Assembly: GCA_019119355.1 (NCBI GenBank)
Contig: DWXE01000015.1
Coordinates: 1 to 54,770, forward strand
DNA: 54,770 nucleotides
Direction of reading: 5' to 3'
DNA from: Candidatus Eisenbergiella merdigallinarum
Lineage (GTDB): Bacteria > Bacillota > Clostridia > Lachnospirales > Lachnospiraceae
The notes beneath the pieces were generated by a model. The model did no database searches. It had not been told where the DNA came from and saw nothing but the letters and a program-made list of their open reading frames with translations. Both the position numbers and the translations under genes were made by a program. This document shows positions 8,779-15,791 of the stretch, in pieces (the stretch's first letter is position 1; each line of letters begins with the position of its first letter).

Positions 8779-9472
8779 CTCTTTCTCCTTTTTTTACGAA
8801 ATCTTCCTCTATTTTTCCGTCCCTGATCCGAATCACCCGTTCCGCCTGGGCCGCGATCTCATTGTCATGGGTGATCAGGATCACGGTGTGCCCGCCTTTA
8901 TGTAGCTTTTTCAGGATTCCCATGATCTCCTGACTGGAGTGGGAGTCCAGATTGCCTGTGGGTTCGTCCGCCAGAATGATGGGCGGAGCCTGCGCGATGG
9001 CCCTGGCGATGGCCACCCTTTGCTGCTGCCCGCCGGACATTTCCGAAGGCTTGTGGTGCATTCTGTGGGAGAGCCCCACCTTCTCCAGCGCGCTCTGCGC
9101 CAGCTGCTTTCTCTCCCTTCTGCCCACTCCGCGATAGATCAGGGGGAGTTCCACGTTTTCCTCCGCCGTCAGGTTGGGAATCAGGTTAAATCCCTGAAAG
9201 ATGAACCCGATCTCCCTGTTGCGGATATCGGAAAGCTCATCGTCGCTCATGGAAGCCACATCCTGCCCGTGCAGAAAATAGTCCCCGCTGGTAGGCACGT
9301 CCAAACACCCCAGCATATTCATCAGCGTGGATTTTCCGGAACCGGAATGCCCGATAATGGCCACGAATTCGTTCTCGTCGATGGTCACGTCCACATGATC
9401 CAGGGCCCGCACTTCGTTTTCCCCTGGGTTATAGATCTTGCAGATGTCCTTCACTTCAACCAAAGCGCCCAT
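8771..9472 (-). CDS. ABC transporter ATP-binding protein, MacB/LolD type
   Basis: A 233-aa ATPase with Walker [11 protein letters not shown]-loop FQGFNL, signature [14 protein letters not shown], Walker [12 protein letters not shown] and switch histidine ITHD. The ATG at 9472 has AGGAGG 8 nt upstream; the frame is open 21 codons further back without a binding site. It is the first gene of the exporter operon, so its level is set directly by the operator at 9486-9505. Confidence 0.95.
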   Translation of the reverse strand: MGALVEVKDICKIYNPGENEVRALDHVDVTIDENEFVAIIGHSGSGKSTLMNMLGCLDVPTSGDYFLHGQDVASMSDDELSDIRNREIGFIFQGFNLIPNLTAEENVELPLIYRGVGRRERKQLAQSALEKVGLSHRMHHKPSEMSGGQQQRVAIARAIAQAPPIILADEPTGNLDSHSSQEIMGILKKLHKGGHTVILITHDNEIAAQAERVIRIRDGKIEEDFVKKGERDE

Positions 9473-9485
9473 AGTGTCCGCCTCC

Positions 9486-9505
9486 TGTATTAGTATATTA
9501 GTACA
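9486..9505. promoter_or_regulatory. Imperfect palindromic operator in the exporter promoter
   Basis: TGTATTAGTATATTAGTACA is a 20-bp near-palindrome (half-sites TGTATTAGTA and TGTACTAATA, two differences) and also contains the tandem octamer TATTAGTA twice. It overlaps the -10 edge and covers the start region, where a GntR/YtrA- or PadR-like repressor would block transcription. No such regulator is encoded next to it. Confidence 0.5.
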
Positions 9506-9531
9506 ATAATGCTGTGTGCGCCTTTTGTCAA
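9503..9531 (-). promoter_or_regulatory. Promoter of the ABC exporter operon
   Basis: On the minus strand, consensus TTGACA (9526-9531), a 17-bp spacer and TATTGT (9503-9508). The start would fall within the palindrome at 9486-9505. Confidence 0.65.
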
Positions 9532-9621
9532 GCACTATCTCCTTGAAAAGCCTGTTTTATTTTATACGACAGACCTTTCAAAAATCCCGTCACGTTCTTA
9601 AAACTTTTCTTAAAATTTTCA

Positions 9622-9685
9622 AAAGGAAACCCCTGCGTCAGGGCTTCCGTTTCGGCTGAATGAACGAAATGCCGGGACGCAGGGG
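9622..9685 (-). terminator. Possible terminator after the riboflavin transporter gene
   Basis: A 10-bp perfect inverted repeat, CCCCTGCGTC on the minus strand (9676-9685) and GACGCAGGGG (9630-9639), is followed by TTTCCTTTT. The loop is long (36 nt), so this is weaker than a textbook terminator. Confidence 0.45.
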
Positions 9686-9713
9686 CTGTGAAAAGCCTGC
9701 GGACAGCGGTCCT

Positions 9714-10451
9714 TTATTTTTCCTTTTTGGCGGCGGCTTTGAGCACCGGGCTGAGCTTTTTGTAAATCAGCACCGTGATCAGCGATACCAGCCCGCCTTT
9801 GAGCAGGTTCAGCGGCGCTACGCACAGGACGACTAGGCCGGTGATGTCATGGATGGACGGGTTGATGGCCGTTCCCATGGCGATGATGGAATCCAGCGGC
9901 ATCCCGTAGAGCTGGGCGAACTTCGGAATCAGGTAAACGGCGTTGAACGCGGTTCCGAACACGGCCATCAGAAGCGTTCCCACCACCGTGCCGATGATGG
10001 CGTTTCTGCGGGTCTTTTTCACGAGATAGATCACCGAAGCGGGCAGTACCAGCACGCAGGCGATGACGAAATTGGCCAGTTCTCCCACGAACGCCGTGGA
10101 GGAGGGCTTTAAGAAAATCTTGATGACGATCTTGCAGAATTCGATCATCACGCCCGCCACGGGCCCGTAGGCGAAGGCTCCGATCAGGGCCGGGAGCTCG
10201 GAGAAATCCAGGCCGTAGAAGGACGGGGCGAAGGGCACCGGAAATTCCAGCACCATCAGCACGGCCGCCATGGCGGAAAAGACGCCGATCATAACGATTT
10301 TTCTGGTCGCCAGAACCCGCTCGGAATCGCCCCGTTTCCTTTTGACCGCCTTTTCGACGGCATAGGCGATGAGAAACATCAGGACTACCAGCCCCAGAAA
10401 CTGGAGGACGAAAACCAGGTTTTCAGATACGGTTTGCATGACTGCGCTCAT
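9714..10451 (-). CDS. ribU: Riboflavin ECF transporter substrate-binding subunit (RibU-like)
   Basis: A 245-aa protein with five to six hydrophobic segments and the ECF S-component pattern: an N-terminal TM helix, basic linker, then TRKIVMIGVFSAMAAVLMVLEFPVPF and SELPALIGAFAYGPVAGVMIEF, which match RibU-type riboflavin binders. The FMN riboswitch in its leader makes the substrate call strong. It would need an energising EcfAT module, not encoded here. GGGAG lies 9 nt before the ATG. The first helix is separated from the rest by a cytoplasmic basic stretch, an extension relative to the minimal S-component. Confidence 0.9.
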   Translation of the reverse strand: MSAVMQTVSENLVFVLQFLGLVVLMFLIAYAVEKAVKRKRGDSERVLATRKIVMIGVFSAMAAVLMVLEFPVPFAPSFYGLDFSELPALIGAFAYGPVAGVMIEFCKIVIKIFLKPSSTAFVGELANFVIACVLVLPASVIYLVKKTRRNAIIGTVVGTLLMAVFGTAFNAVYLIPKFAQLYGMPLDSIIAMGTAINPSIHDITGLVVLCVAPLNLLKGGLVSLITVLIYKKLSPVLKAAAKKEK

Positions 10452-10511
10452 TTGTAGAATCTCCCTTCAATTCGAAAAATTTGAAAGAGGAAAAGTCTTC
10501 TTTTATGAAAT

Positions 10512-10540
10512 AAAAAACCCGGAAGAGAATATCTTCCGGG
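10512..10540 (-). terminator. Riboswitch-controlled terminator in the ribU leader
   Basis: The minus strand has CCCGGAAGA-TATTC-TCTTCCGGG followed by TTTTTT. It lies between the FMN aptamer and the ribU start, so it is probably the expression platform that ends transcription when FMN is bound. Confidence 0.85.
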
Positions 10541-10607
10541 CGCCTTTTCGTATGAAACGCAGCGCCCACCTCCCTGAAAAGAGACGGGCTGCCGCCGTTC
10601 ATGCGCT

Positions 10608-10735
10608 ATGGTTTCTTCTTTCATCCAGACTGTACTGTCGGCCTCGGAGTTTCACCGAATCTGCCCCGCCAACGCAGTTGACGGCGCTCGTGGGCTATAC
10701 CACCGGTTGGGACTTTCACCCGACCCTGAAGAACT
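10608..10735 (-). promoter_or_regulatory. FMN riboswitch (RFN element)
   Basis: The minus strand shows the conserved RFN blocks in order: TCTTCAGGGTCGGGTGAAA, CCCAACCGGTGG, AGCCCACGAGC, GGCGGGGCAGATTCGGTGAA, CTCCGAGGCCGACAGTA and CAGTCTGGATGAAAGAAGAA. These form the six-stem FMN aptamer. It precedes a terminator and ribU, indicating repression of riboflavin uptake when FMN is plentiful. Confidence 0.97.
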
Positions 10736-10759
10736 TTACCTGATTCATTTTACCTGCTT

Positions 10760-10788
10760 ATCTTAATACACTCCCGCCGATCTGTCAA
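10760..10788 (-). promoter_or_regulatory. Promoter of the FMN riboswitch/ribU transcript
   Basis: TTGACA (10783-10788), a 17-bp spacer and TAAGAT (10760-10765) on the minus strand. The -35 box contains the stop codon of tex (10785-10787), so ribU can be transcribed independently although it directly follows tex. Confidence 0.7.
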
Positions 10789-13181
10789 TGCCCGTTTTCC
10801 TGGTCCAGCCGCATGGTCAGGCTGATCCTCTTTTTCACCGGATCCACATCCAGAACCTTAACGTCCACGATATCCCCCACGCTGACGGCCTCCAGGGGAT
10901 GTCGGATGAACCGGTCCGTGATCCGGGAAATGTGGACGAGGCCGTCCTGATGGACGCCGATGTCCACGAAGGCGCCGAAGTCGATGACGTTTCGCACGGT
11001 ACCCTTCAAAATCATTCCGGGCTTTAAGTCCTTCATGTCCAGCACGTCGCTGCGCAGGATGGGCGCAGGGCAATCCAGCCTGGGATCCCTCGCCGGTTTT
11101 TCCAGCTCCGTCAGGATATCGTTCAGGGTGATTTCTCCGATTCCCAGCTCCGCCGCCAGCTCCTTTTTATTCCGGATCTTTCTCTCCAGCGCTGCGAAAG
11201 CCGTCTCCCCTCTCTGAGACCCGTTCCGGGAAACGGATCCCTTCGCTTCCCGCTTCGTTTCCTCCTGAGGAGCCTGCTCCATCTGCGCCATGGCCGCTGC
11301 CAGCGCCTTCCCCATGGCTGTGTTGGTATTGCGGATGACGATCTGTTTTCCTCTTCTGTCCTCCCGGTTCCTTCTGTCCTTCCCGGGCTCCTCCTGCTTT
11401 TTCGCCCCTCCCGCAGGTTTTTCCTTCGCTTCCTTCTGCAGGCGGCGCACGTCCTCCATGGTCATATCCAGCTTTTGCAGAAGCTGCCGGGCGGCCTCAT
11501 AGGATTCCGGATGCACGCTGGTGGCGTCCAGAGGATTATCCCCGTCCGCGATGCGCAAAAATCCCGCGCACTGTTCGAAGGCCTTCGGCCCCAGCTTGGG
11601 CACTTTCAAAAGCTGCTTCCTGTCGGTAAAACGTCCGTTTTCCTCCCGGTATTCCACGATGTTTTTCGCCACCGCCTTCGATACCCCGGAGATATATTCC
11701 AGCAGAGAAGCGGAAGCCGTGTTCAGGTCCACGCCCACCCGGTTGACGCAGTCTTCCACCACGCCCGTGAGGGCTTCTCCCAGCTTTTTCTGATTCATGT
11801 CGTGCTGATACTGCCCCACGCCGATGGACTTCGGGTCGATCTTCACCAGCTCCGCCAGCGGATCCTGCAGACGGCGGGCGATGGAAGCCGCGCTCCTCTG
11901 CCCCACGTCGAAATTCGGGAACTCCTCCGTCGCCAGCTTGCTGGCGGAATACACCGATGCGCCCGCTTCGCTGACGATCACGTACTGAACGGGCTTTTTG
12001 AGCTCTTTGATCAGGTCCACGATCACCTGCTCCGACTCCCTGGACGCGGTTCCGTTCCCCAGGGAAATCAGGGAGACGCCGTAGGTATCGATGAGCTTTT
12101 TCAGCTCCCGCTTCGACTCCTCCACCCGGTTTTGGGGCGCGGTGGGATAGATCACCTTTGTGGCCAGCACCTTTCCGGTGGGATCCACCACCGCCAGCTT
12201 GCAGCCCGTGCGGAAAGCCGGATCCCATCCCAGCACCACCCTGCCCGCGATGGGCGGCTGCATGAGAAGCTGCTGCAGATTTTTGCCGAATACGCTGATC
12301 GCCCCTTCCTCCGCCTTTTCCGTCAGCCCGTTGCGGATCTCCCTCTCGATGGCTGGAGCGATGAGACGGGAATAGCTGTCCGCCAGGGCTTCCTTCAGCG
12401 CGGGACCGGTATGGGGATTCTCCCGGACGATCACCTTCTTTTCCAGATACTGCAGGATCCTCTCCTGGGGCGCTTCGATTTTCACCGTGAGGAACTTTTC
12501 CGCTTCTCCCCGGTTGATGGCCAGAATCCGGTGGCCCGCGGCCTTTTTCACAGGTTCCTCATAGGCGTAGTACATCTCGTAGACGCTGGACGCCTTCTCA
12601 TCCCTGGCCGCGCTCACGATCTTTCCTTCCGCTTCCGTCAGGCTGCGGATGAAGATCCGGTAATCCGCGTCGTCCGAAACGGCCTCCGCGATGATATCCA
12701 GCGCGCCCTGCAGAGCTTCCGCCGCGTCGGCCACCCCCTTCCCTTCGTCCACATATTTCTGCGCTTCTTCCTGAAGCGGACGGTCCGTCTCCTGAAGGAG
12801 GATGAAGTCCGCCAGTCCCTGAAGCCCCTTCTCCTTCGCCACGCTGGCCCTCGTCCTCCTTTTGGGGCGGTACGGGCGGTACAGGTCGTCCACCACCACC
12901 TGCGTTTCCGCCGCCAGGATCTTCTCCCGCAGCTCGTCCGTCAGCTTTCCCTGCTCCTCTATGCTGCTCAACACGGTTTCCTTTTTCTCTTCCAGATTGC
13001 GCAGATAGGTCAGCCGTTCCAGCAGGTTGCGCAGCACTTCGTCGTTTAAGGATCCCGTCACTTCCTTGCGGTACCGGGCGATAAAGGGGATCGTATTCCC
13101 TTCGTCGATGAGCTTCACGGCGGCTTCCACCTGCCAGCGCTCCACCTTGAGTTCTTCCTTCAGTCTGTTTAAAATGTCCAT
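10785..13181 (-). CDS. tex: Tex-family S1 RNA-binding transcription accessory protein
   Basis: A ~798-aa Tex protein. Domains in order: N-terminal helical region (TIPFIARYRKEVTGSL near residue 30), YqgF/RNase H-like domain (VLGWDPAFRTGCKLAVVDPTG), tandem helix-hairpin-helix region (GVGQYQHDM...NTASASLLEYISG), and a C-terminal S1 domain (GTVRNVIDFGAFVDIGVHQDG). Tex binds nucleic acid and affects transcription and stress tolerance. Between HhH and S1 there is a long K/R/E/Q-rich linker absent from the classical form. The ATG at 13181 is preferred (GGAG 6 nt upstream) over one 12 nt earlier. The leader carries the structured element at 13195-13320. Confidence 0.95.
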   Translation of the reverse strand: MDILNRLKEELKVERWQVEAAVKLIDEGNTIPFIARYRKEVTGSLNDEVLRNLLERLTYLRNLEEKKETVLSSIEEQGKLTDELREKILAAETQVVVDDLYRPYRPKRRTRASVAKEKGLQGLADFILLQETDRPLQEEAQKYVDEGKGVADAAEALQGALDIIAEAVSDDADYRIFIRSLTEAEGKIVSAARDEKASSVYEMYYAYEEPVKKAAGHRILAINRGEAEKFLTVKIEAPQERILQYLEKKVIVRENPHTGPALKEALADSYSRLIAPAIEREIRNGLTEKAEEGAISVFGKNLQQLLMQPPIAGRVVLGWDPAFRTGCKLAVVDPTGKVLATKVIYPTAPQNRVEESKRELKKLIDTYGVSLISLGNGTASRESEQVIVDLIKELKKPVQYVIVSEAGASVYSASKLATEEFPNFDVGQRSAASIARRLQDPLAELVKIDPKSIGVGQYQHDMNQKKLGEALTGVVEDCVNRVGVDLNTASASLLEYISGVSKAVAKNIVEYREENGRFTDRKQLLKVPKLGPKAFEQCAGFLRIADGDNPLDATSVHPESYEAARQLLQKLDMTMEDVRRLQKEAKEKPAGGAKKQEEPGKDRRNREDRRGKQIVIRNTNTAMGKALAAAMAQMEQAPQEETKREAKGSVSRNGSQRGETAFAALERKIRNKKELAAELGIGEITLNDILTELEKPARDPRLDCPAPILRSDVLDMKDLKPGMILKGTVRNVIDFGAFVDIGVHQDGLVHISRITDRFIRHPLEAVSVGDIVDVKVLDVDPVKKRISLTMRLDQENGH

Positions 13182-13194
13182 TTCAATCTCCATT

Positions 13195-13320
13195 CCGGAG
13201 CGTAAGCGACGGGGCGAAGAGAAATCACGAATGTGATTTCTCTTCTGCCAACAAAGCTATTTGTGACGCTCCGGAACAAATAGCTGTGTGACAAATAAGC
13301 CATCGGGCTTATTTGTCACA
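13195..13320 (-). repeat. Structured leader element, copy 1 (tex): three hairpins plus a predicted pseudoknot
   Basis: Read on the minus strand. Hairpin I is a perfect 15-bp stem (13306-13320/13287-13301) with a 4-nt loop. Hairpin II is a 10-bp stem (13276-13285/13255-13264) with an 11-nt loop. Hairpin III is a 13-bp stem (13233-13245/13216-13228). The loop of hairpin II, CCGGAGCG, is perfectly complementary to CGCTCCGG at 13195-13202, which lies 2 nt before ATGGAG, the tex ribosome binding site. A second copy with the same layout and compensatory changes precedes ptb (31920-32043). It lies inside the predicted tex mRNA leader. It could be a cis-regulatory RNA or a mobile palindromic repeat. 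Confidence 0.75.
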
Positions 13321-13351
13321 CTATACCTCTGTCTTTCTGTTTTACCGTTCC

Positions 13352-13381
13352 AGTATAGTCGATTCTTCTCCCCTTTTTCAA
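13352..13381 (-). promoter_or_regulatory. Promoter of tex
   Basis: TTGAAA (13376-13381), an 18-bp spacer and TATACT (13352-13357) on the minus strand. Transcription would start ~25 nt before the structured element, placing that element in the 5' UTR. Confidence 0.55.
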
Positions 13382-13446
13382 GCCCCTGGCGAAAACTCGC
13401 CATTCCCATTTTTTCATGCCCATCCGCCCGCTGAGGGGTATTTGAC

Positions 13447-13475
13447 TTGTCTCTCCTGTCAAAACGTGATAAAAT
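13447..13475 (+). promoter_or_regulatory. Promoter of the small membrane-protein pair
   Basis: TTGTCT (13447-13452), 17-bp spacer, TAAAAT (13470-13475), 30 bp before the ATG at 13505. It is divergent from the tex promoter. Confidence 0.55.
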
Positions 13476-13504
13476 GGCGGAAAGTGTATGGAAGGGGATT
13501 TCCT

Positions 13505-13915
13505 ATGGATCATATGGAACTGGAAAACGGAATCAATCAGGCGCGCCGGCCTGAGCCGGGCAGGGGATTTGCCGTCGCATCCCTGGCCCTGGGCGCCGCC
13601 GCCTTTCTCTGCATCTTCACCATGACGCTGCTCCCCACGATTTTTCTGGGCTGTCTGTCCATCCTGTTCGGGATTTTATCCAGAGGGAATCAAAGGAAGC
13701 CCGGGAACTACGCGCTGACCGGGATTATCGTGTCCTCCTGCGCGCTGGTCATCAATTTCGCCATGGGGGCGCTCTCCTTTTACACCGTTTTCTCCAATCC
13801 GGAGATGACGGCTCAATACTGGCAGATGGTGGATGATACCTATGAACAGATGACGGGAATGGGCATCGAAGAAATTCTGGAGAGCTACGGGGTGGATCCC
13901 GCGGATCTTCGCTGA
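13505..13915 (+). CDS. Small membrane protein, DUF4190-like
   Basis: A 136-aa protein: a short polar N-terminus with RPEPGRGFAVASLALG, then two hydrophobic helices (about residues 24-58 and 72-98) separated by SRGNQRKPGNYALTGII, and an acidic C-terminal tail. This pattern fits DUF4190-like bacterial membrane proteins of unknown function. The frame is open upstream to 13313, but the ATG at 13505 follows the promoter and an AAGGGG binding site. It lies 6 nt before the DUF975-like gene and is probably co-transcribed with it. Confidence 0.7.
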   Translation: MDHMELENGINQARRPEPGRGFAVASLALGAAAFLCIFTMTLLPTIFLGCLSILFGILSRGNQRKPGNYALTGIIVSSCALVINFAMGALSFYTVFSNPEMTAQYWQMVDDTYEQMTGMGIEEILESYGVDPADLR

Positions 13916-13921
13916 GGAGGA

Positions 13922-14653
13922 ATGAAAATTTTTATGAAGGCACATACAACGAGCGCAGCGCTGAAGGCGCAGGCCAGAGGCGCCCTTCTGGGTCACTATC
14001 TGCCCCTTTCCGGCGCCTATTTTACCCTGGCGCTGTTTCGCTATCTCATCGCCGTCCCCAGCGGACTGTATTCGATCCGTCCCCCCTTCGGCACGATCCT
14101 CTATTACGGGATCGCTTTCGGGCTGGACGTCTTTTTCGGCATTTTCAGCGCGGGGATCGCTTTTCTGTTTCTGAGCAACGCCTGCGGCCATCCGGTTTCC
14201 GCCCCGGGGATCTTCGCCGGATTTTCGCGCGAGCCGGGGAAGGCCATGCGGATTCAGCTCCTGCCCTCCCTGCTGCTGTTGATTCCCAATTCGGTCGCCG
14301 ACGCCCTTTTGACCCAATATCTGGCAACTCTGCAGGATCGCTGGCTGTATGCCGGACTGTTCTGCTCCCTGATCTTTCTGCCCTTCGTCCTCTATGTAAA
14401 AATCCTGTATTCCCAGGTCTATTTCATCATGCTGGACTTCCCCGAAATGAGCGCTTCGGAATGCCTTCGCTACTCCAGGCGGCTGATGAAGGGCAATAAG
14501 ATCCGCTATCTGTATCTGATGCTCAGTTTTATCCCCCTGATGCTGCTGGGCTTTCTCACCTGCGGAATCGGCCTGCTGTACGTCTATCCCTACCGCCAGC
14601 AGACCTACGCCGCTTTCTATCTGGATCTGATGTCCCGGCAGCAGAGGCGGTGA
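13922..14653 (+). CDS. DUF975-family integral membrane protein
   Basis: A 243-aa polytopic protein with about five to six membrane helices. The segment AFGLDVFFGIFSAGIAFLFL, the cytoplasmic stretch SASECLRYSRRLMKGNKIRYLYLMLS and the ending GIGLLYVYPYRQQTYAAFYLDL are characteristic of DUF975 proteins, whose role is unknown. GAGGAGGA precedes the ATG. A strong terminator follows, so the two-gene operon ends here. Confidence 0.8.
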   Translation: MKIFMKAHTTSAALKAQARGALLGHYLPLSGAYFTLALFRYLIAVPSGLYSIRPPFGTILYYGIAFGLDVFFGIFSAGIAFLFLSNACGHPVSAPGIFAGFSREPGKAMRIQLLPSLLLLIPNSVADALLTQYLATLQDRWLYAGLFCSLIFLPFVLYVKILYSQVYFIMLDFPEMSASECLRYSRRLMKGNKIRYLYLMLSFIPLMLLGFLTCGIGLLYVYPYRQQTYAAFYLDLMSRQQRR

Positions 14654-14689
14654 CGCTCTCCCGCCCGGGCGCGACCGGACGGACGGAAA

Positions 14690-14742
14690 GGCTGATAAAC
14701 GATGGCTGAATCATGAAAGCCGCTGGTTATCAGTCTTTTTTT
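14690..14742 (+). terminator. Rho-independent terminator after the DUF975 gene
   Basis: The stem CTGATAA (14692-14698)/TTATCAG (14727-14733) has an inner GGC/GCC pairing and is followed by TCTTTTTTT. The U-run merges directly into hairpin I of the repeat element at 14741. Confidence 0.8.
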
Positions 14743-14861
14743 ATCCGACAGGAAAGTTCCTTTCCTGTCGGATAAAAACCTCCGGTAGATCGCACTGCGG
14801 CGGGAAGGAAGATGTCGCTTTCGCGACCCGCCGCAGGCGGAGAAATCCCGCAAGCGGGATT
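14741..14861 (+). repeat. Structured interspersed repeat, copy A
   Basis: Hairpin I is a perfect 15-bp stem (14741-14755/14761-14775) with loop GTTCC. A conserved AAAACCTCCGGTAGATCGCA follows, then a stem CTGCGGCGGG/CCCGCCGCAG (14795-14804/14827-14836) enclosing GTCGC-TTTC-GCGAC, then AATCCCGC-AA-GCGGGATT (14844-14861). It is near-identical to the reverse complement of 54653-54770 and, in part, 44499-44558. The base of hairpin I varies between copies with pairing kept. It sits between a terminator and the gene at 14906, in the gene's orientation. Confidence 0.85.
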
Positions 14862-14905
14862 CTTTGTTCTCCGAAACAGTAAAACGTTCAACGAAGAGGT
14901 ACGAA

Positions 14906-15721
14906 ATGATTTACCGGCTTGACAAACTGTCCGAAAGCAAAATAAATCCCGTCACAAAGCAGGCTTACGACAGTTCGTGGATCATTCTAATGCTCACTGA
15001 CAGCCCTGATTATCGCCAGATATGCGGGAGCAGCAACGGCTGTGCTTATACGATAAAGACGAGCCGGAGCAACTGTCAGAACTGGATGATGGCGGTCGGA
15101 GACTTCCTCGGCTTTTGTGAAGAAAATGAGAAAAATGCCGTTTTAGTAATGTCCGAGGCGGATTTCAAAACTGCGAAAAACCATTATGAAGGTCACAGCT
15201 ATAAGGAAGCGTTCCTCCGCGAAGACGAGCCCCCTGTCTTAATACACAGCACGCCGATGAACAGCTGGGAACAGATCAGGAATGACGGAATGCTAAAGAG
15301 CTGGAATATCCTGAAATCCGAAAAAGCCGTCAATGAAAAACAGCCTGTCGGGATCAGCCTCGGAGATCCGGCAGACTTTCGCGATTACATCATGTTCGGT
15401 GGCGGCATCACCGGAGAAATTGTTGTGAATTCAAGACAAAAGGGGGAAATTGTCATGGACCCGGATGCAGAATACCTTACCGGAGCAAGGCTGTATTTCG
15501 ATGCGAAACGAATGGCTCAGGACGGATTGCTCGTCCGGGATGGCTGCCATTTGAAGGTAAAAGACAGATTACCCCTTGAACCGTATCTGATCTGGACCGC
15601 GACATGGAAGACGCTCGGATTCGCAAGCCAGGTATCCACTCCGAAAATCTTTGCGGAGCAGGCCGACGAACAATTTCATGCTTTTCTGCAGCTTCGCAAT
15701 CGTGCGAATGATTTATACTAA
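14906..15721 (+). CDS. Orphan protein, possible ADP-ribosyltransferase-fold (KptA/DarT-like)
   Basis: A 271-aa protein I do not recognise with confidence. The middle region LIHSTPMNSWEQIRNDGML resembles the start of ART-fold proteins (H-x-T...N...I...G-L), as in KptA RNA 2'-phosphotransferases and DarT-like toxins. Later GARLYFDAKRMAQDGL and LPLEPYLIW resemble the KptA C-terminal core. The N-terminal ~110 residues have no assignment. No TM segment or signal peptide is seen. The ATG at 14906 has AGAGG 6 nt upstream; an in-frame ATG at 14864 has none. The gene is visibly more A/T-rich than its neighbours and follows repeat copy A, suggesting acquisition. The functional call is inference only. 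Confidence 0.4.
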   Translation: MIYRLDKLSESKINPVTKQAYDSSWIILMLTDSPDYRQICGSSNGCAYTIKTSRSNCQNWMMAVGDFLGFCEENEKNAVLVMSEADFKTAKNHYEGHSYKEAFLREDEPPVLIHSTPMNSWEQIRNDGMLKSWNILKSEKAVNEKQPVGISLGDPADFRDYIMFGGGITGEIVVNSRQKGEIVMDPDAEYLTGARLYFDAKRMAQDGLLVRDGCHLKVKDRLPLEPYLIWTATWKTLGFASQVSTPKIFAEQADEQFHAFLQLRNRANDLY

Positions 15722-15723
15722 TA

Positions 15724-15757
15724 CGGAGCGGCAAACTCATAACCGTTTACCGCCCCG
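15724..15757. terminator. Probable bidirectional stem-loop between the orphan gene and prfB
   Basis: A 13-bp stem with GU pairs, CGGAGCGGCAAAC (15724-15736)/GTTTACCGCCCCG (15745-15757), lies between two convergent genes. The flanking U-runs are weak on both sides. Confidence 0.5.
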
Positions 15758-15791
15758 CAACATTTCTTATTTCCGTTTTGAGAAGACAGCC

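Noticed and set aside
13313..13504. Upstream extension of the DUF4190-like gene to the ATG at 13313
   Set aside because: It would run through hairpin I of the tex leader and the gene's own promoter; the ATG at 13505 has a binding site and fits the membrane protein.
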